64,000 nucleotides of DNA. Origin: Mantis religiosa (lineage: Eukaryota > Arthropoda > Insecta > Mantodea > Mantidae). Below, piece after piece: positions 30,311 to 43,457 of this stretch. The position numbers were made by a program, and so were the translations under genes. Position 1 is the first letter of the stretch; the number at the start of each line of letters is the position of its first letter. The stretch covers positions 46,821,449 through 46,885,448 of the forward strand of contig CM060951.1 in NCBI GenBank assembly GCA_030765055.1. The letters run 5' to 3'. Under the pieces are notes generated by a model. It had not been told where the DNA came from, did not search any database, and saw only the letters and a program-made list of their open reading frames with translations.

Positions 30311-32110
30311 TTTATTCTGATGATTTTCCACTATCCATACATCCTTAAACATAAACTCATGCATTAGACGAATACTTTTTGGAGTAACTGTATATGATGT
30401 TCTACGTAAAAATGGCCCAGTAGCACCATCTCTATGTAAGGCTTGGAACTTAACAGCCCATCCTCGTAATAATATATTTCTAAAAGGAAATAATCAGTAA
30501 TGGTTTGTATAAATATACTTGTGCATCCTTTGTATGAAAGGATCGGGATGTAGAACATTATAGCGTGAGGCGAAATTAACTCTTTTGCTGGAGTTAATGC
30601 TGTAAAGACAAACAATGCAAAGAAGACAAGGATACAAAGAATCACGGCCCGCATCTAATTCTCTAAAGCAAAACTTGTAGCTACCAGTGCCATTGCGGCA
30701 TTAACTTTCCTTGTTGCGGCCGGTGTACATTCCAGATTATCTGGTACCAAGTCGGCAAGAGTTAATGAGGGTGAAAACAACCCCTTCTTCCCCCCATTAC
30801 ACTAGCTCGTGAGAAGCAGACAGCTCCACCCTTTAGCGACGGGAAATATGCGAACTAATCCCCGTGTGGTGCGAGAATACCAGGCAGAACTGGATGCAAA
30901 TGATTTAAAGGGAGAGAACGGTTTAAGCTGAACTGTGTATAGATTACTTGCTATACGTGTTACGCGCATTATGCATGCCTTGAATACAGATTGGAGGATT
31001 GCTTGCCTGCCTCCTGCCTGCTCCGTGGAGAATGCGGTGTTCCTTTACTCAGAAGGAACAGGGCGCTGGCTGCTGTCAGGCATCTGCCATTCTAAAGCTC
31101 TGGTCTTAACACAGCGCCATTCCAGTTTCTCCGTTTTAACATCCACAAATTATTGAAAACAGTATGCGGGGAGATAAATGTTATTTCCACTCCACAATAG
31201 ATATTTATTTTTGGCATTTAACATATATGATGCCAGATTGTTACAAATTCCTCTACGGTTGAACTAAACAACCTGGGATACAATAGACGTCTTGATAAAC
31301 CTAGCACTCTAGAAATTAAACTTTATAATTTTAATTTTGATGGTTGGATGATACGAAGAAAATTAGGGTTAGGGGAACAACACAGCAAGACCCTTGTACA
31401 CTCACACCTACATGCGTATTATCCATTGTAACTGCCATTCTCAGGAAGAGGAAAGTACTTGGAGGAACGATAGAAAACTATAGGTAAAGTCTGTCTAGTC
31501 AATGGGTGTGCAGTTCGAACTCAAAGGAACCTGACCCTCCTGCCCACTAATGACCGTCATAAATCTTTATCCACACTTCAGAAATGGAACACTGTCGTTG
31601 AGGACCAATAGCAACCCTGATTTTCTCGAAGTGGCAGTCGCATGTTTACTCCACATGCAGTCTCAGTTGCCAAAGTTCCAACTTCCAGTTTATCTGTTTC
31701 ATTACGTACAGAAATTCGTTGTGTGTCACGATGTGGAGACCGTGGGAGGGAAATACAGTGGTAAATGCAAACGAAGTAGTAGATTACTTTCAGTCAAGTG
31801 AAAATAATCAAAGTGATGACAATAGTGTGAATAACTGGGCCGAGTTATGTTACTGGAAAAGCCTCAAAAAACAGTTACAACGGGAACTGTTTCTAAGCAA
31901 ATTCAAGCGCTTGTTTTGAACACTAATAAATATATATGCTGACAAATAATCTTGGTAAGGGGTCATGCAATGAACCTGATGATAAATTCTGGGTATTCAC
32001 AGAAATACAGTAATAAAATATTGTGACAAAAGGAATATCAAAGACGCTGATCAAGAGTGAAAACGAAAGGTAAGTATTACTTATAGTTTGTTTCTAAATC
32101 AGGTATATTG
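30311..32110. other. No recognisable gene
   Basis: About 1.8 kb. A patch at 30690-31150 has higher GC content than its surroundings but no coding signal I can defend. The rest is AT-rich. Confidence 0.5.
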
Positions 32111-32111
32111 T

Positions 32112-32135
32112 CACACACACACACACACACACACA

Positions 32136-32184
<49 letters not shown>

Positions 32185-32187
32185 GCG
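32112..32187. repeat. Compound (CA)n(CGCA)n(CA)n(CG)n microsatellite
   Basis: CA repeats, then GCAC units, then CA again, then an alternating GC run ending at 32187. The alternating purine-pyrimidine tract is a candidate Z-DNA former. Confidence 0.97.
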
Positions 32188-32189
32188 AA

Positions 32190-33470
32190 TGATACATGCA
32201 CACGGGCACACGCACACATGTGGGTTTTTATAAAAGTATCTTTTTTATGAATTTATTCAGAGGACCTTAAAACGTAAATTTCCAGTGAAATCCCAGAATC
32301 GATTTTGGGGGGGGGGGGCGGCCTTGAATACATCTGTTCTGCCTACAACTATGAGGTACAAAGTAAATATCAATATATTGGTCTACTATACAGTTATTTC
32401 GCGACAAACAAATTGTAAATTTGGAATCAAAGTTTAAGATCATTTTATCGAAATCAAAGGTATACCAATGAAGTAAAATAAAGCGATTAAAGAGAGATTA
32501 CTGAAAACAACCGGAACCACTGCAACCATAACACCCATAGATGTTAACAATGTACAGATCTCAACAAAGTATAGCAAAGTCAAATGACAGGTTGGATAGT
32601 TACCTAAAATCGAAGAAACAAAACTTCGACGGGAAGGACACAAGACTGTCTGGTACGCGGACAGCCACCGAGTCAGGCTGGCGGAGGAAAACAAAAGGAT
32701 GGCTGGAGAAGACGAGGAGGAGAAGGAGGAGACCAACAAACAGGAAAGGCGAGAGACGAGACGATACAAAAGAAATAACTAGAATCCATCAACGATAGAC
32801 ACGCAACAAAAAGTGAAGTCTTGTTTCTACGCTGATCCGCCTCAAGCTCCTTGCTTTCCTTTTTATATACGTGTGATGGAGTGGTGACTTGCAGTAATGA
32901 AATATCGCTAAGCTCTGGTCACGCCGAGGATGGCGCTAGCAAGGGGTTGCCAAGGTTTCCTGCATTTTCTTCGCATCGCATAAAACAGTCAAATAACGCT
33001 TAGACTCGCCAAGGTAACAAATTCTCAAATGGTGATCACTTACTTCTTATAGATGGATTGCTGTGTGAGATTAAGCTTGAGTGCAGACTTCCTGATCAAC
33101 GGCATGACATTAAACTTCTTACTACTTCTATGGAAGTGATTTTATTTTAGGTCTCCACAACAAAGGAGCGAATTCCTTCACTTTTCCATCATTATTTCTT
33201 GATTATTTTTCTAAAATATTATACACAGAACAACTGAAAGGCGTTTAGGTAACTTCAGATCGGCTGAGAATCGTAAATACAACCATTATGAATCATCCCT
33301 GTGCGTGAAAGAATTTTCATTTTATTGGAAGTGCTCCGCACCCTCCAAACAGTCGTTAAAGTACTGCCGAGTATGCTTCAGTGTTAGGAACAGTTCCAAA
33401 CTTAAAAGTAACGGCACCAATAATATGTTTCTTAAATCAAAATGCATAGACTTTGGTTTAAGACTGTTAC
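32190..33470. other. No recognisable gene
   Basis: Contains a 12-base G run at 32307-32318 and a purine-rich patch near 32620-32770. The 85-codon Arg/Lys-rich open frame over the latter reflects base composition; no domain seen. Confidence 0.5.
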
Positions 33471-33474
33471 ATGC

Positions 33475-33890
33475 CGAAGAGTAGCTCCGCTGTACCACGT
33501 AAGACTTTCATTCGTGAGGTTCTGGGTTCAATTCCGATCTGATCGGTAGGCGAATACTCGGGTAGATTCTTTCCTAACACGGTTTTCTTTAATTTACCTT
33601 TTATTCCGTTTCACATCAATGTTTCAGGCGTTCTTCCTGGTTTCGCGTAATCAACCATTGCCGAATAAATGGTGTAGATGATATTAAGTATTCCCCATGG
33701 ACACCATGCGTTGCCTGGTTACAAAGGGCGTTCATCGCCATCTCTGGGAACTTCCATTGGGAGTAGAGTCTTCGAACCAGAAACGTTTAAGACTTCTAAG
33801 CGTATCTGTGGTCAATCGGCCTGCGGCCACATATGGTTCCTCCAATTCTCCCATCTGGTGCGAGGTGCCCCTTCGCCGTATAAGCTGTAA
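33475..33890 (+). mobile_element. tRNA-derived SINE-like repeat (family F), single copy
   Basis: Starts with a tRNA-like head: A-box-like GTAGCTCCGCTGTACC near 33480-33496 and B-box-like GGGTTCAATTCC near 33524-33536. A body of about 350 bp with balanced GC follows, ending near CGCCGTATAAGCTG. I found no target duplication and no second copy here, so boundaries are estimates. Confidence 0.55.
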
Positions 33891-34004
33891 CTTTACTTAG
33901 GACTACTAAATACATTTTAAAAATGTTATGAAATTATGTGATTTCTCAAACGCTCTTGAAATACATCTACATATAATCAATGCCAGATATCAAAGAGGAT
34001 TTCT

Positions 34005-34235
34005 TTTTAATTTACGTCCTCCAATGTTAAGTCCTATCGGACGATGAATAGAATGGGTGAAATGATGCTCAAATGAGTCCAAGGTCATGGAGCTTAAGAC
34101 TTACCTGACATTCGTCTTTAAGGATAAGGGAAAACCCCTGAAAAACCTTATCCAGGTAACTCACCATGACCGAGATTTGAACTCGGGACCTCTGGAACGT
34201 GAGGCGAACACGCTACCATCTACGCTACCGAGACG
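34005..34235 (-). mobile_element. SINE family B copy
   Basis: Full-length minus-strand copy with the 3' end at 34005-34025, a B-box-like segment (GAGTTCAAATCTC on the minus strand) near 34172-34186 and the A-box half near 34205-34232. No clear target duplication. Confidence 0.9.
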
Positions 34236-34239
34236 GGCA

Positions 34240-36100
34240 ACTTTAAACAAACACAACCCCTCTTGCGCTTTATTTAAACATCAGCAACCTCCATATTGAA
34301 GCTATGTAGGTCAGCCAATGAGTATCAAGGTGAGAAGCAGATAACTTATGCAAATCTGTATGCAGACACTCTGGATTCAGAATGCAGCAGTGAATTTTAC
34401 AGAGGTGCAAAATATGAACAAATATAAAAGAGTAGGGTAATCATATGGGCTATTTTTCCCCAAGGTAATCAGTTTTCTTCCTTAAGCAGAAAAATTGTAG
34501 TCCTTCTACTCCAATAGGATTTCTTGAAGTTTTTGTACTTTTCGAGCATAGAAAACTACCCAAATGCCATAGTTTCGTCAAGTTAAATGTGCAACTAATA
34601 AAGAACTATTAATTTCAACAGTAGTATCAGCAGAACCCACACATTTGTCTGTCTCTCTCTTCCAGACTCTTGCAGTGTTTCTCTTCCTGTTTTTCCCTAT
34701 ATTTTCTCTTACTTTTAACGTATCTTTAGCTCAGCTGTATTTTCTTTTTCTGGGTCTCTCCCGTCTCCTTCGTTCCATTGCTTTCTTCAATATCTGTCAT
34801 CTTTTTGCAGCTTTTATGCCTTGCAGTACGTTGAAAGTTACAACTAAAACTTCTTTATTTCTCAGATGTTAAAAAATGAATTAATGAATGAATAAATAAA
34901 ATAAGCGAATTGTTTATCATTTCTGTCCTAATAGTGACTGTAAAATGCAGTTGGTACAGACTAATAACAAAAACGAAATATTGCTAAGCTATCTTTAATA
35001 TATCCGACACTAATTTTACAAATTTATCTTGTCCTTGAAATTGCACATAGAAGGCTCAGTTATGTATCATAAAAAAGACGAACAAACCAAGCATTTACCA
35101 AAGCAAATTCTTTAAATATTTGATTTTGGAAGCACTGGGACTTGCGTTTGCACAAAGCCATATTCTAAGCATATCCTGAAATCATTTAGGTATATTATCC
35201 GTTAAGTTGCTTATGAAAAGCACACAAACAAATAAAATATTTAAAAGTGCAACTTCTGACACCAGAGAGCCTGCCAAGCCTGAATTATTATGAATTCAAA
35301 ATAGGAGATTCCCAGAAAAATCAGTTAGTTTTATTATGACTGATATATTTTCATGGGGGCAGATAAATATTTTCCGTGACTATCTTACTATGACAGTTTT
35401 TTTTTCTTTTTTTTAGTATGGAAATTTAGAACCCTGTCCAGAAACCATTTAATGTGCAGTAAATTTGAATAATTTTCAAAAGTTTAAACTACAAATCTCA
35501 ATCTATGACCCAAAATTATACACAGATTGACCTTTTATTGAATTCCAAAGTAATTCTTTCTTAGAGAGAGGTAACTTCAATATGTAAGTTGAGGAATTCT
35601 ATGAATATGGTGAGAATATTAAACTACTTAACACTCACTCTCAAAGTTCAAGAAAGCATAAATTAACTCTTCAGGCTTGATCCAAACTGGACTCGAAACT
35701 GGGTTGACCTGTAAATCTGCAGAAATTTAGAAATTCCCTTTCTCTTCTAAAAGTTATCTCGTACAATAGAGGTAAATCTGGCGTGATCTATTATTCACTT
35801 GCCGTAATTTTGCATTAACTTTGGAAACCCCTTGCACGCCTTGACAAACAGTCTCTTTTTTCTCTGCACACTATTCCTAGAATCATTTGACAACCAAAAC
35901 GGACAAACTGTAAGTAAACAGTCGTGCACATGCAATTTAAATATTAACAGCGTTTAACGTCAGGTGAAGAAAACAATCGACGAAAACAATTTTCCTTTAC
36001 AGCACTGACGTCTGACGAAGTTCAAGGAACTAGTGTACCAACTTACAACGTCCTCTAATGCTGACGTTATTAACCGATATATTTCTCCTTCTTTCTTGAA
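34240..36100. other. Long AT-rich stretch, no recognisable gene
   Basis: About 1.9 kb. A 75-codon hydrophobic open frame at 34645-34872 matches no family I know. Confidence 0.5.
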
Positions 36101-36104
36101 GTTT

Positions 36105-36290
36105 AAACGTCTTTTAACGAAGTTAAAATGGAAGGTGAATGAAATAACTGATTAAAGTGATGCTCAAGGTCCCCAGTATCTAGTTGCCTGACATTTGTTT
36201 ACTCAGAGTAAGTTAACATATCCACATCAATATGCGAACTCAGAAACTCTTGAATGTGAGGGCAGATACACTAATCGCACACCCGAAATA
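36105..36290 (-). mobile_element. Old, highly diverged SINE family B copy
   Basis: Recognisable only by order of landmarks: GGAAGGTGAATGAAAT, GTGATGCTCAAGGTCC, then GCGAACTCAG and CTCTTGAATGTGAGG. All correspond to the family B body and head. Indels are frequent, so this insertion is much older than the 5999-6238 copy. Confidence 0.65.
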
Positions 36291-36920
36291 AGGTGTGTTA
36301 TTAATTCTTAATTATATTTAGAGGAATTTTGCGACTATAATAAACAGATTTTTATTGTTTCACACTTTCTCTGTAGGGCAAAAGGGCACTTTATTCTAGT
36401 ATCCAATGAGCAATTTTATTCTCATTTTATCAGCTTTCAGCAACAAACAATCGATTTTAAAGGATATCGTTCACTTTTCATTTTACTAATAGATGACATA
36501 AAAACGTAAAGTCAGAAAATAGAAATATGTGAATATTATTACTAACGTTAATTAGTAATAATTAATATCGTCAATAGTCACTGTTTAATTCTAATAATAT
36601 ATTGGGTCATCATTTGACTAGTTGTGTGTGACGTCATGTCGTGATCTTTTCCTCTCGACAGTGAAGCTTGTACAAGGAAGTGTTCTCTCTCTCTGGTGTG
36701 ACAAATCTTGATCAGGACGGACGTAGGTCTGCTGCTTATAAGGCATGTAAAGGTCATGTGGCCAATTGTAAATTTTCTATTATTCTAGTAAACCTCCCTT
36801 GTCTAAATTGTAGTTTTGGTATTTTGTTACGTAATTCAACCTTAATACAGAAAATCCCAACCTCTCCGCAAATCATGTGCATCCTATCTTAGCTCTTAGC
36901 GGAATAAACTCAAAGTTACA
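36291..36920. other. No recognisable gene; one CRE-like palindrome
   Basis: AT-rich. It contains TGACGTCA at 36629-36636, a full cAMP-response-element palindrome that may be chance. Confidence 0.4.
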
Positions 36921-36921
36921 T

Positions 36922-37184
36922 ACTTCAATCAATGGATTGGTAGAGGGAGACCACTTCCATGGCCAGCACGATTATCGCATTTGACACCACTGGAGTATTT
37001 TCTGCGGTGTAGAAGGAAAACCATGGTGTACACTACTCCTGAGGATCTCATTGCAGGAGTACATGGAGTGTATGCCATTCTTTCAGGAAAACAACAATCA
37101 TTGGAGCATGTACGTGAAGCTCAGGGCCACCGATGTAGCCTCTGCATTGATGTAGGAGATACCCAGTTTGAATCCCGTTTGTAG
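36922..37184 (+). pseudogene. Mariner-like transposase C-terminal fragment
   Basis: The plus strand reads WIGRGRPLPWPARLSHLTPL, then EYFLRCRRKTMVYTTPEDL, and later LEHVREAQGHRCSLCIDVGD and TQFESRL. This is the third catalytic block (PWPARSPDLTPLDFF-type) and helical tail of a group of arthropod DDE transposases. The usual SPD is changed to SHL, and Glu stands at the last catalytic position. The upstream catalytic blocks are absent, so it is a relic. Confidence 0.8.
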
Positions 37185-39550
37185 TGTTGAACTGTTTTGT
37201 GATGCTTATCGTCTTTTCGTTATCTGGCGACATATGGAACGGACACTTTGATGGTCTACTGCGCCTAAACCGTGCGTTTCTGCACATAGGTTGCTGCTTG
37301 ATTCGTTTGTCGTGCTACACAACATACTGGGCGTTGTCGGTGTATTTTTTAACTCATCATGTATGTGAAGTAACTAAAACGGTTGTTTTAAAGGTTAACT
37401 GAAGAAATGAATCACAAAAAAATTTGCTTAAATTTTCTGCTTGTGGCTGAAAATATAAAAGAAATAGGCAAGGAAAGTGAAGGAAAAAATTCTCGAGGTC
37501 CCGCTTATGTATGTTGAAGTGTAATAGGTGCGTTTTACTACGGGGAGAGATCAATAATTGCACACTGGGGAGGGTGGGGGGCAAACAGTGCGAGCGTTTC
37601 AAAATGAGCGCCCGGTTGTTGACGTTCCTCAGTTTCATCCGATAAATTAGTCCAAAGCAAACTACGAGCACTTAGCCTGCTCCTTCTACACATAACACGA
37701 ACTGGCGGCAGCAAATTTTTCTTGTCTGTCCATGTAGTTGCCCGTGATATTTGTTCAGCATTGTTGACACGGATGGCAGTGCGAAACACCAGTCCCAACG
37801 CCTCCATACGTTCTTTATAAAACATTATAAATTTAATAGTACAAACGACTCACTCTGACAGACCGTTTCGTTTCATGAAAATAAGATAAAACACAGCAAT
37901 AATTCTGATATTGGAACACGATAGTTAAAAACTGCAAATTTAACTCTTGAAATGGGTAGTTTGGGATGAAGATCTATTTTTTAATCCTCATGAGCATCTT
38001 TGGAATATACTTAACTAGAGTACAAAGTTTGTAATTTGATCAATGCTTCGTTTTGAGTTCTGCTGTTCACATAAGCCCAGGGAATACAATACTAAAGATC
38101 TATACGTAGTAGAAAAAGTAAAAATATCGTTTCAATTATCCATTTTTACATTAAATAATCAAAACAAATTTGTATCTCCAAAACATCAATTACTTCAACC
38201 TACATTTGGATTTGTAATAAAGAAGTATTGTGAATGTTTAAGCAGTTGGCTTCGAATTATCACAAAAAATGTCTAATGAAAAACATGCAAACAATAATGA
38301 TTATGAGACACTGATTGGCAGACAAACCTGTCTCGCGAATGTCGCAAACGCCAATAGACTGTACGAGGGATGGCTGTGGTTTGTAGCCTGTGACGTCATA
38401 AATTTAATATAATTTCCGTTCGTCCCGGCTTTCATACACTAATACCCATGCTTTGAAATAATGTGAACTAAGCGACAATATATATATGTACACGTGTACA
38501 CTGACCTTTTCTTCTAAAATGCGTTTTATGGATTCAGGGGTCAGGGGGCCTCAGAAAGATATTTCTAGTGACATTTCGAATCAAATTCTTGGCTGGAGTA
38601 ACTTAACTCCTCTACCTCTGTTACGTAGTAGAAAAACTAAAATTAGAAATGTGCAAATGCACAACATTTAAGAACAGATTCTTCTGCAAGTATGAAACTC
38701 TTCCAACAATCTCGTCACAAACAACAATAAGAAGATTTATAAGGTGACTTATTGGTTAAATTTATTATTAGGATATTTTAGGAGCTAAACAAAAAAAAAT
38801 GGCAGCTGGAGTTCTAAATTAGAGCCTAAACCATAAATTCGCTTCAAAGGAGAACGTTGTCTCATTTTAGTTATGCGTAACGTTTTACACAGGTAATTTA
38901 TTGAACAGACCACCATTCTTGGCCTTCGATAAATAAGCACTAGGAACATCCTGATTCTATCAGAACCTATATAGATGTAGTATAAAGGCATGTTTAAATA
39001 AATGTTCGTAATTCAAGAGGAATGATGTACGACAAATGTTCGGAGCGTTGAATGCTTCTCAGTTTATTATAACATAAACGGGACAGGTGAGAGTTCTTGG
39101 CCAAGCCATTATACCTCGTGCTCAATTGAATATAATATTCTTGGCAAGTCAACAACTGCGCTAAATATATAACGCAACCGGCTCCCTTTCTTCACCTTCC
39201 AGTCGTGACACCATGTAAATGTTAATATGGCCTTACACCTTCTTACCTGGAGCTACATTATCCACCAGAAAGAAGTTACAAAGCAATGAGCATTTCTTAT
39301 CCCGCGAGAGGTATTTTGACTGGATAGAAACAAATGCAGGAAACTGCAATGCTTTGGTAGCTGAAAAGCATCTTCATCTTGCCCCGATTAGAGCGTGGAT
39401 TTTATTACTTAAACTCCATTTTATTCATGTTTTCTTAAATTATCTAATTGTTTTTGCGTCTCCTTTCTGTAAAATTGAAAAGGTGTTGGCTGATATGTCT
39501 TTAGTGGTTTTCTTCCTTTTATCCCCTTATTTTTACTGATTAATCTTTTG
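37185..39550. other. No recognisable gene; one CRE-like palindrome near a CCAAT
   Basis: About 2.4 kb. TGACGTCA lies at 38391-38398, about 40 bp after a GCCAATAG at 38350-38357; this could be a promoter but nothing downstream supports it. Open frames at 37538-37825 (minus) and 39219-39539 (plus, 106 codons) carry no recognisable domain. Confidence 0.4.
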
Positions 39551-39555
39551 TTGCA

Positions 39556-39640
39556 GTACTGTTTAACGTCTGACTTGCTACACTAGTACCACAGCCGATG
39601 ATGTTGATGATTCTAGAAAAGATATGACAATTGTGAAAAT
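39556..39640 (-). mobile_element. SINE family D 3'-end fragment
   Basis: TGTTTAACG...CTACACTAGTACCACAGCCGATGATGTTGATGATT parallels 15635-15690 of the family D copy (GTGTTTAACGCCCGC...CACCGCAGGCGATGACACTGATGAT, listed here in parts). Only about 85 bp remain. Confidence 0.5.
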
Positions 39641-40281
39641 GAAATTTGGACAGAAAGCTTTCTAAGCGTAAGTGTAAGGCACCATTCCTGTGTTTAGCAG
39701 ATATGAGACCTGGAAAAAAAAAAACAGGAACACCTTCAGTCAGGGAGTACGGTCAATAATCTCGGCCATTCGCATTGATCTAGCATATTTTGTAGCTTCT
39801 TTTAAACTGTATAATCCACAGTGACATAAGCAGCAACTTAGTGATGGTGCTCTTACCCTCTGAGCTGTGGAATTTAAGTTTTATTCTCATTAACATTTAC
39901 TTCCAACACATTCACATTCACTCCCGCACTTATATTACCTATTTCTATATAGCATTGAAAATTATTATGTATAAAGGAAAAATGTCATGCACATGATTAA
40001 AATTAAACCATGGACCTTTGCACGTAGCCAGACAGGATGCATCATAAATAGTTCAGTTTATGAAATCTGCGGGTTTTCTCTAAAATTCTGGGTATTCGAA
40101 CAGAACTTCTCAGAACATCACATGGAATTCAAATAAATCATAATTTATAAGCAAATTACGTTAAGGCAGTATTTCAAATGCATGATATTTAAATCGAATG
40201 ATCCTTTTTGTAAAAATAAAATGATAAACGGCATTTGAAAAGTAGTTTGGATGTGGTATACGTAAACATTTTTAGTTGTGG
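39641..40281. other. No recognisable gene
   Basis: AT-rich spacer. Confidence 0.5.
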
Positions 40282-40292
40282 CTTTGAAAGGA

Positions 40293-41306
40293 TGGTGGTG
40301 GTGTTTAATGGCGCTCAACTACTCAACTACTGGGTCAGCAGCGCCCTTAAAATACCAATGGGTTTATAAATAAATTAAAAGGCTAAAAACTAAAAGACTA
40401 AAAGGCAATGAATCAAATAAAAACAAAGATAAAACACCCGAACAACGGTGTGACAAAGATTAAAATAGAAACTAAAACCTTTAAAACCAGAAAGGAGACA
40501 AAGTGGTTAAAATACCCAAACTGTTAGGGCCGAAATCCTAAAATTTACAGATAAAACGAACGCTAAAACTTTTCCCACCGCCACCTCGTCATCCGCGAGT
40601 ATCTCTGCCATGCTGGCCGGCAGCTGGAGAGACCTGCGCAGACGTGATAGTCTAAAACAATCTAAAAATACATGACGCACAGACAGTTTGACATCGCAGA
40701 GCGGGCAAACTGGAGCCGGTGTCCTGTTTAATAAAAAGCTGTGGCTAAAATGACAATGCCCAATGCCCAACCAAGCCAAAATAACTTCTTCCCGCCACGA
40801 TAAGCGACAGGAGGTCACCCAGTGATTCGGAAGCTCCTTTACCGTTCGGAGCTTGTTGTGGCGGAGAGCAGACCACTCGTCGCGCCAGCACGAGAGCGCC
40901 GCCCTAAGCACAACAAGCCGAATGTCCTCCGCGGTCACAGATGAGATGGTAACACTGGGATCTATGGTTGCCACTTTGGCTCCTGAATCCCCGTAATCTC
41001 ACGTGACCAGGAACCCATGCACAAACCACGCTAACGCCAGAAGCGAGCATAACGTGGAGGGCGTCCTGGATCCGCTGTACGAGAGGATGGTGGTTGCACA
41101 GCTCACGAAGGCTCTGGAGTGCGCTGAGCGAATCACTTAAAATAAGGCAGTCACCCAACTTTCTGCGGCTAACATATAAAATGGCTCGGTATATTGCATT
41201 AAGCTCTGCAGTGTATATGGAAGTGCTGCCATGGAGACCGAATGTAAAGGGTTCGGCCCCATGCACAAACGCGCATCCAACACCGCTAGAGCATTTTGAC
41301 CCATCC
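40293..41306 (-). pseudogene. 5'-truncated LINE, RNase H and C-terminal Cys motif, 11-bp target duplication
   Basis: The minus strand opens at the first RNase H catalytic Asp (DGSKCSSGVGCAFV), followed by TAELNAIYRAIL (Glu), ILSDSLSALQSL (Asp) and WVPGHV (His block). Next is a region with the AWLGIGHCHFSHSFLL segment and a CPLCDVKLSVRHVFLDC zinc-knuckle-like motif, ending near 40507. RNase H downstream of the RT is a feature of I-type and related non-LTR retrotransposons. A frameshift near 40990 removes the Gly-Asn-Glu residues after WVPGHV. CTTTGAAAGGA at 40282-40292 is repeated exactly at 41307-41317, fixing both ends. The RT and everything upstream were lost at insertion. The last ~200 bp before 40507 is 3' UTR. 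Confidence 0.9.
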
Positions 41307-41317
41307 CTTTGAAAGGA

Positions 41318-43455
41318 GCTGAACATATTTAAATTTGATGTTCATTTTGCAAGCATGTCCTTATTTTACTACCTCCTTCCCCGTTTCGGTCTTCTCTCTT
41401 TTATAATTACTTGGTTTTGGTTCAAAACTTGTAGTAATGATTAAATCTCAACATTGAATTTTTTGATAGAATACAGCCCTCCTGCACTTGCTTCAGCGAG
41501 AGAGAATACGAACAGAATATAGGAAAAAAATAGATTGTAGTTGAAAGATAGAGGAAGCTGATAAAAAAGAGGTTTCTTAGATCCCTAAGAAAGTTAAGTG
41601 ACTGATTATCTGATCCAAAACTTTTGGAAACCTTACAGACATTCAACATACGTCACCTTTATTATTCCTTGCAGCCCCTAAAATACACAGCCCTCTGTAC
41701 TCTCATTCTTGTACAACAACTATATTCTCCCTAAGATGGGCACTGCGTTTATGTGTGCAGTGTTACAAAACCAGTGACTTTCACACTTTACCGAGAGCTT
41801 TTACAGCAAAAGGGCGCGTTATTACATTTTGCCTTGTGCCCAAGAAAATCATATATATGCGCTGAATTGGAAGAAAACGCTCCCTGGTCTGCTAGGTCCA
41901 GAATTACATTTTGGCCCACAAAAGGAAGTTCAAAGAAATGAAAGTGTACACATTGTTCCTATTATTTTGGTGTTCGAGAACAGAGAAGAAGTTGATAAGG
42001 ATATACTATGGTGGTGTGGATAAGATTATCATTTATTCGAAATTTGCTGTTCGTATATGCCAAAAGGAGCATAAATGCTGAAATGAAAGAACAAATATTT
42101 TGAGTCGGGTACTCATTCCTCTAAGTTAACTGAAAGTCCACTTTGTGTCGCAACCCTGAGATACTAACTTCTGGTCCTAATGAAACTTTTTATTGAGTTT
42201 ACGTCACAAACCTTCTCGGCTTATTTACATTTCAGAGTGAGTTATATGAAGCAGCAGTTGTGACTGCAAGATCTGCTGCTTTGCTGCATGTTTATTTGCC
42301 TTGGAGAAGCTCAGCGATTCACATTGCTTTGTTAATTATGCATTGATGTATTTACTCATTTCCTCAAGATATTTTATTTAGCTATTTTAAGCTCGAGTGT
42401 GAGTCACAAAGAATCTGCTCCTGATCAAAGTGTTTCTACAAATCCCCCGGTAACCGCTAATATCCATTCCTCTCTTTGAGAGTAAGGCCATATTCACTTT
42501 CCTGATTCTTAAATCTGCCTAAGCCACTTCAATGGGAACCGCGTGTACCCTGCGGCTGGAGACCCTTTCCTTCTCTGCGGAATTGTAAATCACACGAAGA
42601 TCCCTGGCTGGCTGTCAATTCGGTTCCTTTGTGTGCTCCAGAGGTAGCATCATTATTCGCATCCGAGAATAGACCAACTCCTCCGAGACCACGATGCACT
42701 TTCTTTGTGTAACCTTACCTCGCACTGCAGCAAAGCGATATCAGCCAGTACAATTTGCATCCAATGCCAAATTTTGAAACACTCTTCTCTTAGAAACTCG
42801 GTTCGCTGCTCGTTACTCACGGAAGGAAACTACCTTTTGTTCTGCTGTTAAATATGCTAGTGGCGTGACATTTCAGTAGTTCAACCACAGTTTTCAAGTA
42901 AATCATACAAAAATCGTATCTACTTATGCACAGATTTTCAGTGTTTTGTTGAGAAAAATGTCACTATATCTCATTCCTTTCAGCTAAATCAATCCATATT
43001 TCATAATAAAGTGCTTCTCTCATTAAACTATGAATGTATGGCACACACACTCGCGGATGGCCTAAATAGCCTGACCTCAGAGCCATAACCTAGGACCCTC
43101 ACGTGGGAGGTGGGATTATGGCACAAATTGCACCAACAGGAGTACTTTTGGAAGAGGAAATTCAAAATTTGTGGGAATAAAGGATATTAAAGTAAACTAA
43201 CGTAGCTAATTAACCATTTAATATTATTTTTAAATCGAGTAATGCAATTGTTATATGAACTTGTATATTTAAGTATGTTAATCCAAATGTGCTGAATCCC
43301 CTAGAAAAAAAATTAAATTGTATTACAACAAACTTTAGGGCATAATGTGGTGTATGAAAGATAATGTTTACAGATGTAGAAAATGGGATATAATATTATA
43401 GGTAGGTATACAGATAATCGGAACGTATAACCGTATTGCTCCATTTGTACTTATC
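41318..43455. other. No recognisable gene; possible homeobox/SOX-type sites
   Basis: About 2.1 kb. The stretch at 42280-42780 is less AT-biased. It contains CATTGCTTTGTTAATTATGC at 42322-42341, a SOX-like site next to a POU/homeodomain-like site. No exon is recognisable. Confidence 0.35.
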
Positions 43456-43457
43456 TA

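Noticed and set aside
31970..32000. CCTGATGATAAATTCTGGG as another hammerhead
   Set aside because: The CTGATGA core is present but no stem II and GAAA follow at workable spacing.
34645..34872. Hydrophobic 75-codon frame as a membrane protein
   Set aside because: T-rich DNA gives Phe/Leu-rich frames by chance; no domain, no context.
36629..36636. TGACGTCA palindrome (also at 38391-38398) as promoter evidence
   Set aside because: Eight-base motifs without a transcript, start site or exon are not enough to call a promoter.
39219..39539. 106-codon plus-strand frame as a host gene
   Set aside because: No recognisable domain, no splice or promoter support, ends in AT-rich hydrophobic sequence.
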